Of a stretch of DNA of 64,000 nt, positions 28,001 through 37,668 are shown piece by piece. Numbering within the stretch: position 1 is the first letter of the stretch; each line of letters starts with the position of its first letter. Below the pieces are notes generated by a model. That model saw only the letters and a list, made by a program, of their open reading frames with translations. It did not search any database and had not been told where the DNA came from. Origin of the DNA: Arthrobacter sp. SX1312 (GTDB lineage Bacteria; Actinomycetota; Actinomycetes; Actinomycetales; Micrococcaceae); contig NZ_PJIM01000001.1 of NCBI RefSeq assembly GCF_002929295.1, positions 1,041,643-1,105,642 of the forward strand, written 5' to 3'. A program made the position numbers and the translations under genes.

Positions 28001-28858
28001 AGCGAGGACCAGGCCAAGTTCTGGATCTACGACTCCCTGCTGAGCGAATACGCGGCCATGGGCTTCGAGTACGGCTACTCGGTGGAGCGTCCCGACGCCC
28101 TCGTGATCTGGGAAGCGCAGTTCGGTGACTTCGTCAACGGCGCGCAGACCATCATCGACGAGTTCATCAGTTCCGCGGAGCAGAAGTGGGGACAGCGGTC
28201 CTCGCTCGTCCTGATGCTGCCCCACGGCTACGAGGGCCAGGGCCCCGACCACTCCTCCGCACGCATCGAACGCTTCCTGCAGATGTGCGCCGAGGAGAAC
28301 ATGGTCGTCGCGAACCCGAGCAACGCCGCCTCGCACTTCCACCTGCTGCGCCGGCACGCCTACACGCGGCCGAGGAAGCCGCTGATCATCTTCACCCCGA
28401 AGCAGCTCCTCCGCCTCAAGGCGGCCGCGAGTTCGGTGGAGGACTTCACGCAGGGCACCTTCCGGCCCGTCATCCCCGACACGCTCGAGACACCCGGGAA
28501 GGACGTCGAGCGGGTCATCCTCGTCTCCGGCCGGCTCTACTACGACCTGCTGGCCTCGCGCCAGAAGCTCGACGACGGCAGGACGGCCATCGTTCGCGTG
28601 GAGCAGCTCTACCCGCTGCCGGTGGAGGAGATCAGGGCCGCACTGGACACCTACCCCGGGGCGGAGCTCGTATGGGCCCAGGACGAGCCGGCCAACCAGG
28701 GACCGTGGCCCTTCATCGGGCTCAACCTCCCCCAGGAGCTCGACCGGCCCCTCCGGCTCGCGTCGCGCCCCGCCTCGGCCTCCACGGCGACGGGTTCGGC
28801 GAAGAACCACGCCAAGGAGCAGGAACTCCTGATCAAGCTGGCGTTCGGCCGGCAATAG
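25001..28858 (+). CDS. kgd: Multifunctional 2-oxoglutarate decarboxylase/dehydrogenase E1-E2 (Kgd)
   Basis: A 1,285-residue enzyme of the actinobacterial Kgd/OdhA type. It has a short N-terminal E1-like segment (residues 1-45), then a Pro/Ala/Lys-rich linker to about 150. An E2-type succinyltransferase domain (about 160-400) carries [14 protein letters not shown] near residue 374. The ThDP-dependent E1o domain follows, with [30 protein letters not shown] and [12 protein letters not shown]. It decarboxylates 2-oxoglutarate in the TCA cycle and works with E2p and E3 of the pyruvate complex. The start is GTG 25001 ([14 protein letters not shown]), behind GGAAGAGG. No lipoyl domain is present, as expected for the class. 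Confidence 0.96.
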   Translation: MPEQTSHRLPEEFGGNEWLVDELYEQFKRDRHSVDRKWWELFDSFDAEGAPSGNGRSGADAPADRATPPAVTKPAAPAPASPPSASPSAANPSTRELPVVKTETAAPKASGESPASTQESGKPPVANEPAKKPDSSREDKPAAKPIPAQLPASDRNPEMDENKVSVLRGPAKAISTNMEASLSVPTATSVRAIPAKLLIDNRVVINSNLARARGGKVSFTHLIGYAIIRALAQFPSQNVYYDVVDGKPSAVQPAHVNFGLAIDMPKPDGTRSLVVPNIKKAETMNFSEFWHAYEDLVKKARAGKLGADDYAGTTVSLTNPGGIGTVHSVPRLSKGQACIIGAGALEYPAEFQGSSEKTLAKHAISKTITLTSTYDHRVIQGAGSGEFLRIIHQLLLGEQNFYDEIFESLRIPYEPVRWSADIQVDPMDQINKVARIQQLIHAYRVRGHLMADTNPLEYVQRKHADLDIRTHGLTLWDLDREWPTGGFGGQPSLKFRDMLGVLRDAYCRTTGIEYMHLQDPEERQWFQDELEHPYSKPSREEQLRILHKLNSAEAFETFLQTKFVGQKRFSLEGGESLIPLLDAVISGAADDGLDEVAIGMAHRGRLNVLTNIAGKTYAQVFREFEGTQDPRSVQGSGDVKYHLGTEGTFTSDAGNETKVYLAANPSHLEAVDPVLEGIVRAKQDLLDQGETFPVLPILIHGDAAFAGQGVVAETLNLSQLRGYRTGGTIHVIVNNQVGFTTSPTSSRSSVYSTDVAKMVQAPIFHVNGDDPEAVVRVAQLAYQFRQRFNKDVVIDMVCYRRRGHNEGDDPSMTQPMMYNLIEAKRSVRKLYTEALIGRGDITQEEAEQALRDYQERLERVFAETHAAQTSPIPVIAKDPQAVSDLERPYAQQSDSEAAAAPQTAISTETLAHIGAAHTAIPEGFTVHPKLKALLDKREQMSREGGIDWGFGEIAAFGSLLMEGVPVRLAGQDSRRGTFVQRHAVFHDRATGHEWLPLDDLSEDQAKFWIYDSLLSEYAAMGFEYGYSVERPDALVIWEAQFGDFVNGAQTIIDEFISSAEQKWGQRSSLVLMLPHGYEGQGPDHSSARIERFLQMCAEENMVVANPSNAASHFHLLRRHAYTRPRKPLIIFTPKQLLRLKAAASSVEDFTQGTFRPVIPDTLETPGKDVERVILVSGRLYYDLLASRQKLDDGRTAIVRVEQLYPLPVEEIRAALDTYPGAELVWAQDEPANQGPWPFIGLNLPQELDRPLRLASRPASASTATGSAKNHAKEQELLIKLAFGRQ

Positions 28859-28876
28859 TAAGCCATCAGTATGATG

Positions 28877-28910
28877 TCGGGTGGGGCTCCGGTCCCACCC
28901 GATGTCTTTA
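28877..28910 (+). terminator. Terminator after kgd
   Basis: A 9-bp stem (28877-28885 with 28894-28902), loop of 8 nt, followed by TGTCTTT. Confidence 0.65.
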
Positions 28911-28972
28911 AGGGCCTGTCAGCGGCATGCCCGGGCAGCCATGCACTTTTCGACGAGTACACCGAGGAACCA

Positions 28973-29572
28973 GTGGAACAACGCAGAATCCGGCTAGCAG
29001 CAGTGGGCGACGAACTCCTCGCAGGGCTCGGTGATCCGAGGGCTCTCGGCTGGCTCGGTCGCGTGATGGCGCGGACCCGACCCGACAACGTGTCCGTCGA
29101 GGCGTACAGCCTGGCCGCTCCCGGTGAGGGCACCGAGGCCCTGGCGAACCGCTGGCTGCAGGAGGCGGGGCGCCGCTTCGCCGACGGCTACGACAACCGC
29201 CTGGTGATCGGGCTGTCGGACCGCGACCTGGACCTGGAGCTGTCCACCGCGAGGAGCCGCCTCAATCTCGCGAACATCCTCGACGGCGCCTCGCAGTCGA
29301 GCGTCAAGGCACTCGTCGTCGGACCTCCCCCCGGGCTCGACCCCGAACGGAACCGCCGCCTGGCCGATCTCTCCGCCGCCTTCGGTGACGTGACCACGCG
29401 CCGCAAGCACGTCTTCGTCGACACCTTCAGCCCCCTGCTCGCCCACGAGCAGTGGCGCCACGACCTCGCGTCCAACGGCGGGACGCCGGGCCAGGCCGGC
29501 TATGGCCTGATGGCCTGGCTCGTGCTGCACCGCGGGTGGTTCCAGTGGCTGGAAGTGCCCGCGCCAGAGTAA
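28973..29572 (+). CDS. SGNH/GDSL-like protein lacking the catalytic residues
   Basis: A 199-residue protein with the overall SGNH-hydrolase pattern. Block I reads RLAAVGDELLAG at residue 6, block III is near GLSDRDLDLE (residue 75), and the final block is GGTPGQAGYGLMA (residue 178). The nucleophile Ser of GDS is replaced by Glu, and the D-x-x-H dyad near the end is missing. It is therefore probably not an esterase by the usual mechanism. The GTG at 28973 follows GAGG by 6 nt. It sits alone between two terminators, downstream of kgd. Confidence 0.75.
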   Translation: MEQRRIRLAAVGDELLAGLGDPRALGWLGRVMARTRPDNVSVEAYSLAAPGEGTEALANRWLQEAGRRFADGYDNRLVIGLSDRDLDLELSTARSRLNLANILDGASQSSVKALVVGPPPGLDPERNRRLADLSAAFGDVTTRRKHVFVDTFSPLLAHEQWRHDLASNGGTPGQAGYGLMAWLVLHRGWFQWLEVPAPE

Positions 29573-29589
29573 GGCATCCACGAGCTGGA

Positions 29590-29628
29590 GGGCCCCGGGG
29601 ACACGCTGTCCGCGGGGCCCTTCTCATT
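29590..29628 (+). terminator. Terminator after the SGNH-like gene
   Basis: A 14-bp stem with one mismatch (29590-29603 with 29607-29620), loop CGC, then TTCTCATT. Confidence 0.85.
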
Positions 29629-29709
29629 GCTCAGACGCCTTATGTTTCGCCGGGGTAACAAATGGGTTATCAGTGACTTACTGAGTGTCCGAAGGCAACG
29701 ATCCTTCGC

Positions 29710-29715
29710 TATGCT
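29710..29715 (+). promoter_or_regulatory. -10 box of the oligopeptide importer operon
   Basis: TATGCT, about 80 nt ahead of the ATG at 29802. The -35 region is not well conserved. The site just downstream suggests regulated initiation. Confidence 0.4.
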
Positions 29716-29722
29716 GACCGAG

Positions 29723-29738
29723 TGTGATTGCCGTCACG
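29723..29738. promoter_or_regulatory. Crp/GlxR-type operator ahead of the oligopeptide importer
   Basis: TGTGA-N6-TCACG matches the actinobacterial Crp/GlxR consensus TGTGA-N6-TCACA at nine of ten defined positions. It lies at the expected RNA start, where binding would repress rather than activate. Confidence 0.55.
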
Positions 29739-29801
29739 GCGGCAATCCGCCTCGTGGGACATTGCTGCGTCCCTCGCGCCCAGCACAGTAAGGACTATCG
29801 A

Positions 29802-31586
29802 ATGCGTAATAAGCGCACACTGACGCTCGCCGCACTGTCCATCGGAGCGCTCGCCCTGAGTGCCTGTGGATCGGCGGGCGGGACCGCCGCGGCCCCGGCC
29901 TCGGAAAGTGCCGAGGAGAACCTGGCCACGACGATCAACGTCGCGATCAGCCAGGCTCCGACCGGCTACAACGGCAACACGGCCGCCACGAACTCCGTCT
30001 ACAACACCTACGTGGACAACCTGACCTCGGGCGGGTTCGCTGCCTTCACGGCGGCAGGGGAGCTCGAGGCCAACCCGGACTTCGGCTCGTACGAGAAGGT
30101 CAGCGATGACCCGCTCACCGTCAAATACACCATCAACGAAGATGCCGTGTGGTCCGACGGCGTGCCGATCGACTACGACGACGTCCTGCTCACCTGGGCA
30201 GCCCTGTCGGGCACGCACCCCACCGGTGAGAAGGATCCCGAGACGGGCGCCGAGTCGGACCTCTTCCAGGCCGCTTCGACCAACGGCTTCGCCCTGATGG
30301 ACATGATCGAGGGCGAGCCGGGCGACAAGGAGTTCGAGGTCGTCTTCTCGGAGCCCTACGCCGACTGGGAAGCCCTCCTCACGCCGGGTACCCTCATGCC
30401 CGCGCACATCGCCGCCGAGCAGGGCGGGCTGTCCCCTGAGGGTGACGGCGCCGAGCTCGTCGAAGCCGTCAAGGCGACCGACATCGCAGCACTCACGCCC
30501 GTCGCGGAGTTCTGGAACACCGGCTGGGACTACGAGGTGGACCTGCCGACCCTGCCGGACACCGCGCTGCTCCCCTCGTCCGGCCCGTACAAGCTGGACA
30601 ACGCGACCAACGGCACCCTGACGCTCGTGAAGAACGACCAGTACTGGGGTGAGGAGCGGGCGGGCCAGACGGACATGATCGTCTTCAAGACCGTCGTCGA
30701 CGAAGAGGCCGTCCAGGCCCTCCAGAACGGCGACGTCGACGTGATCGACCCCTCCAGCCCCACGGTCGACACCAAGGCCGCCCTCGAGCAGATCGGCGAG
30801 ACCGTCACGGTCGACACCGGCACCTCACTGACCTTCTCGCACATCGACCTCGACCAGCGCCCCGGCGCCGTCTTCGAGGACCTCAAGGTCCGTCAGGCCT
30901 TCAACGCCTGCACGCCCCGCGCGGACATGGTCGACAAGTTCGTGACGCCGATCGATCCCGAGGGAACGGTCATGAACCTGCGCGAGTACCAGCCCGGACA
31001 GCCCGACTACGACACGGTCCTCGACGGCGCTCCCGCCGCCCAGGGTGACGGTGCCGCGGACATCGAGGGCGCCAAGGCCCTGCTCGCCGAGGCCGGCAAG
31101 ACCGAGCCCGTCAAGGTCTCGCTGATGTACGCGTCCACCAGCCAGCTGCGCGCCGACATGGTGGCACTGGTCAAGGACTCCTGCGACAAGGCAGGGTTCG
31201 AGATCATCCCGCAGCCCGAGGCCGAGTGGAGCGCCAAGCTCTCGCAGCCCGGCGCCTGGGACGCAGTGCTCTTCGGCTGGGCCGGTTCCGGCCTCGTCGC
31301 CTCCGGTGAGTCGATCTACGTCTCGGGTGGCGAGCAGAACTTCGGCGGCTACGCCGACGAGGAGGTCGACCGCCTCTGGAGCGAAATCGTCACGAACACG
31401 GACGAAGAGCAGGTCGTGCCCCTGAAGACCGAGCTCGAACAGCGTCTCGCCGAGACGCAGTACAACGTGGTGCTCTACGCGAACGCCGACATCATCGGGT
31501 CCTCCTCGAAGCTCGAGGGCGTCGAGATGAACCCGACGCAGACCGGTATCACCTGGAACGCCTACAGCTGGACGAAGCAGAACTGA
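29802..31586 (+). CDS. Peptide ABC transporter substrate-binding lipoprotein
   Basis: A 594-residue family 5 binding protein (DppA/OppA type). The signal peptide ends in the lipobox LSAC at residue 22. The mature protein has ISQAPTGYNGNTAATNSVYNTYVDN, split here as residues 50-75, and IDYDDVLLTWAAL near residue 125, both typical of the family. It delivers oligopeptides or similar solutes to the permease pair encoded downstream. The ATG at 29802 follows TAAGGA by 8 nt. A hairpin separates it from the permease genes. Confidence 0.94.
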   Translation: MRNKRTLTLAALSIGALALSACGSAGGTAAAPASESAEENLATTINVAISQAPTGYNGNTAATNSVYNTYVDNLTSGGFAAFTAAGELEANPDFGSYEKVSDDPLTVKYTINEDAVWSDGVPIDYDDVLLTWAALSGTHPTGEKDPETGAESDLFQAASTNGFALMDMIEGEPGDKEFEVVFSEPYADWEALLTPGTLMPAHIAAEQGGLSPEGDGAELVEAVKATDIAALTPVAEFWNTGWDYEVDLPTLPDTALLPSSGPYKLDNATNGTLTLVKNDQYWGEERAGQTDMIVFKTVVDEEAVQALQNGDVDVIDPSSPTVDTKAALEQIGETVTVDTGTSLTFSHIDLDQRPGAVFEDLKVRQAFNACTPRADMVDKFVTPIDPEGTVMNLREYQPGQPDYDTVLDGAPAAQGDGAADIEGAKALLAEAGKTEPVKVSLMYASTSQLRADMVALVKDSCDKAGFEIIPQPEAEWSAKLSQPGAWDAVLFGWAGSGLVASGESIYVSGGEQNFGGYADEEVDRLWSEIVTNTDEEQVVPLKTELEQRLAETQYNVVLYANADIIGSSSKLEGVEMNPTQTGITWNAYSWTKQN

Positions 31587-31610
31587 TTGCAGCCTTGCGC
31601 TGACGCATGA

Positions 31611-31640
31611 GGACGGGCAGGCTCGCGGGCCTGCCCGTCC
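31611..31640 (+). terminator. Hairpin between binding-protein and permease genes
   Basis: A perfect 11-bp stem (31611-31621 with 31630-31640) with an 8-nt loop and no T-run. It probably protects the binding-protein mRNA or partly terminates, giving more binding protein than permease. Confidence 0.7.
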
Positions 31641-31688
31641 CTGTGCCCGGCACCGCTACAGCCTGCACCGTTCCCAAGGAGCCCCCAC

Positions 31689-33221
31689 GTGTTCTACTTC
31701 ATCGCCAAACGAACGATCATCTCGTTCTTCATCATGCTTGCAGCCACCACGCTGATGTACTTCCTCACCATCTCGTCGGGTGATCCCTTCGAGGACCTCG
31801 GTGAGACCAGCGGCCCGGAGAAGGCCGCCACCATCGCCGCCCGCACAGCGGCCATGAACCTGGACGTCCCTCCCATCCCCCGCTACTTCCTCTGGTTGCA
31901 GGAGGTCGGCCACTGCCTCGTCCCCGGCGGAGTGAGCTGCACCCTCGGCATGGACCGCTCCGGTGCCGCAGTCCTCCCCCAGCTCGAGAACGCGATGGGC
32001 TCGACGCTGCGCCTCGTCGTCGTGGCGACCGTCCTCGCCCTCGTGCTCGGCGTGATCGTCGGGATCGTGACGGCGATCCGCCAGTACAGCGTCTTCGACT
32101 ACTCGATCACCTTCATCTCCTTCCTGCTGTTCTCGCTGCCCCTGTTCTGGCTCTCCACGCTCCTCAAGCAGTATCTTGCGATCGACCTCAACACGTGGCT
32201 GGCCAATCCGCAGTTCTCCTATCTCACGATCGCCCTGATCGGGGTGATCGCCGGCGTCATCTGGGCGGTGGTCGTCGGTGGCGACCGGAGGCGGCGCCTG
32301 GCCACCTTCGGCATCACTGCCGCGGCCACCGCCGTCGCGCTCTACCTCCTCCTCGTCACCGGCTGGTTCGTCAGCCCGGGCCTCGGCGTCGTCGGGATGC
32401 TGGTCTCCGCCGCGGGCATCGCCGTCCTGTGGACGGCCCTCCTCGCCGGCTTCCGCCGTCGGCGCGTCCTGAACGCCGCCCTCGCGGCCGCCGGCGTCAG
32501 CTTCCTCGGCTACCTCGTCTCGCTCCTCATCCTCGATGATCCGACCTGGTTCGTCGTGCTGGCGCTCGTGATCGTCACGGCGGTGCTCGCCTACGTCGTC
32601 GCCGGGGTCGTCGGGGGCCCGTTCCGCGCCCAGGCCGCGAAGATCGGCGCCGTCATCGCGGTATCGGTGAGCCTGCTGATCCTGCTGGACCGTCTCCTGC
32701 AGGCCTACCCGACCCTGTCCGCCAAGGCGGGAGGACGGCCCATCCCCACCACCGGCTCGCAGTCCGCCAACCTTGCGGGAACGTTCTGGGAGATCAACCT
32801 CGACTACGCGCTGCACCTGATCCTGCCGACCATCGCGCTGACGCTCATCTCGTTCGCCACCTACACCCGGTACACGAGGGCCAGCCAGCTCGACGTCATG
32901 AACCAGGACTACATCCGCACTGCACGGGCCAAGGGCCTCAGCGAGCGCACCGTCCTGGTCAAGCACGCGTTCCGCAACGCGATGATCCCGATCACCACCC
33001 TGATGGCGTTCGACTTCGCCGGTGTCCTCGGCGGCGCCGTCATCACGGAGCAGGTCTTCGGCTGGAACGGCATGGGCAAGATGTTCATCGACGGCATCAA
33101 CCACGTGGATCCCGGGCCGGTCATGGCCTTCTTCCTCGTCGTCGGCACCGCGGCCGTACTGTTCAACATGCTCGCCGACATCGCCTACGCGTTCCTCGAC
33201 CCGCGCATCACCCTGAGCTAG
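31689..33221 (+). CDS. Peptide ABC transporter permease (DppB-like) with an extra membrane block
   Basis: A 510-residue permease, where the family is usually about 310-340. The N-terminal helix, the DppB core helices (residues 95-170) and the EAA loop (QDYIRTARAKGLSERTVL near residue 406) are normal. About 190 residues (roughly 172-362) with five or six extra hydrophobic segments are inserted before the conserved LHLILPTIALTLISFATYTRY. It pairs with the permease encoded 9 nt downstream. The GTG start follows AAGGAG by 6 nt. Confidence 0.9.
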   Translation: MFYFIAKRTIISFFIMLAATTLMYFLTISSGDPFEDLGETSGPEKAATIAARTAAMNLDVPPIPRYFLWLQEVGHCLVPGGVSCTLGMDRSGAAVLPQLENAMGSTLRLVVVATVLALVLGVIVGIVTAIRQYSVFDYSITFISFLLFSLPLFWLSTLLKQYLAIDLNTWLANPQFSYLTIALIGVIAGVIWAVVVGGDRRRRLATFGITAAATAVALYLLLVTGWFVSPGLGVVGMLVSAAGIAVLWTALLAGFRRRRVLNAALAAAGVSFLGYLVSLLILDDPTWFVVLALVIVTAVLAYVVAGVVGGPFRAQAAKIGAVIAVSVSLLILLDRLLQAYPTLSAKAGGRPIPTTGSQSANLAGTFWEINLDYALHLILPTIALTLISFATYTRYTRASQLDVMNQDYIRTARAKGLSERTVLVKHAFRNAMIPITTLMAFDFAGVLGGAVITEQVFGWNGMGKMFIDGINHVDPGPVMAFFLVVGTAAVLFNMLADIAYAFLDPRITLS

Positions 33222-33230
33222 GACCCGATC

Positions 33231-34264
33231 ATGAGCAATCACCAGAACCCGCGGGACGATTCCCGCCCGTCGGTCGAATTGTCCGAGATGACCCTGCAGA
33301 GCCAGGACACGGACATCGCCACGGCCATCCCCACCCGCGAGCAGACCGACCGCATCCGGACCACGGAGGCCAAGAGCCAGGGGCGCCTCATCCGGGACCG
33401 GTTCTTCCGGCACAAGGGCGCCCTCGCCGGCATCGCGCTCCTCACGCTGATCTTCCTCCTCGCCTTCACCTCGATCGGCTTCGCGGGCATCCCCGGCTGG
33501 TGGGACAAGGACTACGACGTCCTCGCTGACCGGTTCAACGAAGGCAAGCCCACCCTGACGCTGTGGCCGTTCAGCCTGGGCGAGCACCCGTTCGGCCAGG
33601 ACGTGCTGGGCCGCGACTACTTCGCCCTGACGATGCGCGGCATCCAGACCTCGCTGATCATCGCGTTCGTCGTCGGCATCGTGGCCATGGTCATCGGCAC
33701 CACGGTCGGCGCCGTCGCCGGCTACTTCCGTGGCTGGACCGAGGCCTTCCTCATGCGCATCACCGACGTCGTCATCACCATCCCGACCGTCGTCATCGCG
33801 GCCGCGGTCGCGGGCATCGTCGCCGAATACGGCATCATCCCCTTCGCCGTCTTCCTGGGCCTCGTGACCTGGACCGGCCTCGCGCGCCTGGTCCGCGGCG
33901 AGTTCCTGTCCCTGCGCGAGAAGGAGTTCGTCGAGTCCGCGAAGTCGGTCGGCGCCAGTTCCGCCCGCATCATCTTCCGCCACATCCTGCCCAACACGGT
34001 CGGCGTGATCATCGTCTCCACGACGCTCGCCATCTCCGGGGCCATCCTCCTCGAGACCGCCCTGAGCTACCTCGGCCTCGGCGTCACGGCCCCCGACACC
34101 TCCCTCGGCAAGGCCATCAACGACAACCGCTCGGCGCTCACCGTCCGGCCGTGGCTGTTCCTGTGGCCCGGCGCCTTCATCATCGGCATCGCCCTCGCCG
34201 TCAACTTCATCGGTGACGGCCTGCGCGACGCATTCGATCCCAAGCAGACAAGGGTGAAGCAGTA

Positions 34265-34265
<1 letters not shown>
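33231..34265 (+). CDS. Peptide ABC transporter permease (DppC-like)
   Basis: A 344-residue permease with a cytoplasmic N-terminal extension of about 60 residues, then six membrane helices. FGQDVLGRDYFALTMRG near residue 120 and the EAA loop FVESAKSVGASSARIIFRHILPN near residue 230 (quoted in parts) mark it as the DppC/OppC partner. The stop overlaps the start of the ATPase gene by one base. Confidence 0.93.
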
Positions 34266-36046
<1,781 letters not shown>

Positions 36047-36051
36047 CAGTC

Positions 36052-36107
36052 CCCGCACGACGACGAAGGACCCCTCCAAGCGGAGGGGTCCTTCGTCGTC
36101 GTGCGGG
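36052..36107. terminator. Bidirectional terminator with a perfect 26-bp stem
   Basis: 36052-36077 pairs perfectly with 36082-36107 around the loop AAGC. It begins 5 nt after the ATPase stop and ends 8 nt before the stop of the convergent oxidoreductase gene, so it serves both operons. Confidence 0.95.
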
Positions 36108-36115
36108 AGTCCCGC

Positions 36116-37081
36116 TCAGTGGCGGAAGACGATCTTCCCGAACAGGTCGCCGTCGAGCATCCGCTGGAACCCCTCGGCGGCGTCGTCGAGCGGGAGCACG
36201 GCGTCGATGACGGGCCGCACCCCGGTGGCCACCAGGAAACGCGTCAACCGGACGAGCTCGTCCCGTGTCCCCATGGTGGAGCCCAGCACGCGCAGCTGCA
36301 GGAAGAACACGCGGTTGAGGTCCGCCGAGGGGGCCGGGCCGCTCGTCGCGCCGCACGTGACCACGGTGCCGCCCGGTACGAGGGACTTCAGGGAGTGGGC
36401 CCACGTGGCCTCCCCCACGGAATCGAAGACGACGTCGACGCGCTCCGGCAGGCGGGCTCCGGCATCGAACGCCTGCTCGGCCCCGAGGTCGAGGGCCCGT
36501 TGCCGCTTCTGCCCGCTGCGGCTCGTCGCCCACACCCGGAAGCCGGCCGCGGAGGCGAGCGCGATCAGGGCCGAGGCGACCCCGCCTCCCGATCCCTGGA
36601 CGAGCACCGTCGAGCCGGGGGCCGCGGGCGAGACCGTGAACAGCATGCGGTACGCCGTCAGCCACGCGGTGGGCAGGCAGGCCGCCTCCTCGAAGGACAG
36701 TTCCGCCGGCTTGGGCACCAGATTGCGCTCGGGGACCCAGACGTAGTCGGCCATCGTGCCGGGGTGGCGCTCGGACAGGAGGGAGCGCTTCGGGTCGAGG
36801 GTCTCGTCACCGCGCCAGCCCTCCGAGGAGACGACGCCGTGCACGATCACCTCGTTGCCGTCGTCGTCGATCCCCGCCGCGTCGCAGCCGAGGATCATCG
36901 GCAGGCTGTCCTCCCGCAGGCCGACGCCCTTCAGCGACCACAGATCGTGGTGGTTCAGGCAGGAGGCAACGACCCTCACCCGGACGAAGCCGTCCGGCGC
37001 AGCGGGGGTGTCAAGGTCCCCGACGGTGAGGCCGGCGAGAGGGGTGTCCGCGGACTGGGTTGCGGCGTAGGCGGCGCGCAT
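36116..37081 (-). CDS. Zinc-type MDR oxidoreductase (quinone oxidoreductase-like)
   Basis: A 321-residue medium-chain dehydrogenase/reductase. The N-terminal GroES domain holds VRVRVVASCLNHHDLWSLKG, with NHHD at the catalytic-domain position. The nucleotide site VLVQGSGGGVASALIALA lies near residue 150, and the family ending VFRH follows DLFGKI. It probably reduces quinones or unsaturated carbonyls with NAD(P)H; the substrate is unknown. The ATG at 37081 is chosen because AAGGAG lies 7 nt upstream. Confidence 0.88.
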   Translation of the reverse strand: MRAAYAATQSADTPLAGLTVGDLDTPAAPDGFVRVRVVASCLNHHDLWSLKGVGLREDSLPMILGCDAAGIDDDGNEVIVHGVVSSEGWRGDETLDPKRSLLSERHPGTMADYVWVPERNLVPKPAELSFEEAACLPTAWLTAYRMLFTVSPAAPGSTVLVQGSGGGVASALIALASAAGFRVWATSRSGQKRQRALDLGAEQAFDAGARLPERVDVVFDSVGEATWAHSLKSLVPGGTVVTCGATSGPAPSADLNRVFFLQLRVLGSTMGTRDELVRLTRFLVATGVRPVIDAVLPLDDAAEGFQRMLDGDLFGKIVFRH

Positions 37082-37213
37082 ACACAAGCTCCTTCGATCA
37101 TGGATGGTCCCCCAATCCTAGGCGGCGGGCTGTTTAGGCGACGCCCCTCGCCGTGTGGGAGACTTGGGTGCAGTTCTGCACGACTACAGAGCCTGAAGAA
37201 GAAGGAGGCAGCC

Positions 37214-37288
37214 ATGAGCAAGCGAGCACGCAAGCGTCGCGACCGGAAGCGTGGTGGCGCGAACCACGGTAAGCGCCCCAACACCTGA
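37214..37288 (+). CDS. Ribosomal protein bL37 (24 residues)
   Basis: A 24-residue, very basic peptide starting MSKRARKRRDRKRGG and ending ANHGKRPNT. The pattern [KR]-rich-RDRK-x3-ANHGKRPN matches bL37, a small large-subunit protein found in mycobacterial ribosome structures and conserved in actinobacteria. GAAGGAGG lies 5 nt before the ATG, an excellent ribosome binding site. A double hairpin follows. It would be missed by length-filtered gene calling. Confidence 0.88.
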   Translation: MSKRARKRRDRKRGGANHGKRPNT

Positions 37289-37303
37289 GTCCAGGCGTAC
37301 GAG

Positions 37304-37371
37304 GCGTCCTCCGACACCGGAGGACGCAGACACAGAACCTCCGGTCCCTGAAGGGGCCGGAGGTTCTGTGT
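37304..37371. terminator. Double-hairpin terminator between bL37 and rsrA
   Basis: Hairpin 1: a perfect 10-bp stem (37304-37313 with 37318-37327), loop ACAC. Hairpin 2: a 19-bp stem with one T-G pair (37330-37348 with 37353-37371), loop TGAA. It lies between convergent genes and can act on both. Confidence 0.9.
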
Positions 37372-37407
37372 TGATCGGGTGAACCGGGTTCTGTGTCTCC
37401 CGGGTCG

Positions 37408-37668
37408 TCAGTGGTCCACGGTCTTGAGGTGGCTGATCCGGTCGAGGATGCTCGCCTTCAGGGTCGAGGGCGCCACCTCGGTGCAGGATCGCTTCACGAC
37501 GGACCGGATGACGCACTCGAGGTCGTGCTCCTCGGCGCACTGTGGGCAGTCGTTGAGGTGATCCTTGATCTCGACGAGGTCCTGGTGGGACAGCGCACCG
37601 TCCAGGTACTCGTACAGACGTTCGATCCTCGCATCGGCGCAGTCGCCCATGCTCCCGCAATCGCTCAT
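37408..37668 (-). CDS. rsrA: Zinc-binding anti-sigma factor RsrA
   Basis: An 86-residue ZAS-family anti-sigma factor. The redox zinc motif is H37-x3-C41-x2-C44 (HLNDCPQC), with Cys10 as the fourth ligand, matching the spacing in Streptomyces RsrA. Under disulfide stress the cysteines oxidise, zinc is lost and SigR is released. An additional Cys pair (C4 and [11 protein letters not shown]) flanks it. The ATG overlaps the sigR stop, so the two are translated in step. Confidence 0.95.
   Translation of the reverse strand: MSDCGSMGDCADARIERLYEYLDGALSHQDLVEIKDHLNDCPQCAEEHDLECVIRSVVKRSCTEVAPSTLKASILDRISHLKTVDH

Noticed and set aside
25025-28855. A 1,276-codon open frame on the strand opposite kgd, and other long antisense frames (for example 31656-33983 and 34067-36079).
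   Set aside because: They are antisense shadows expected in GC-rich DNA with strong third-position bias. Their products are low-complexity Arg/Gly/Val/Asp-rich with no domain, while the opposite strand encodes conserved enzymes.
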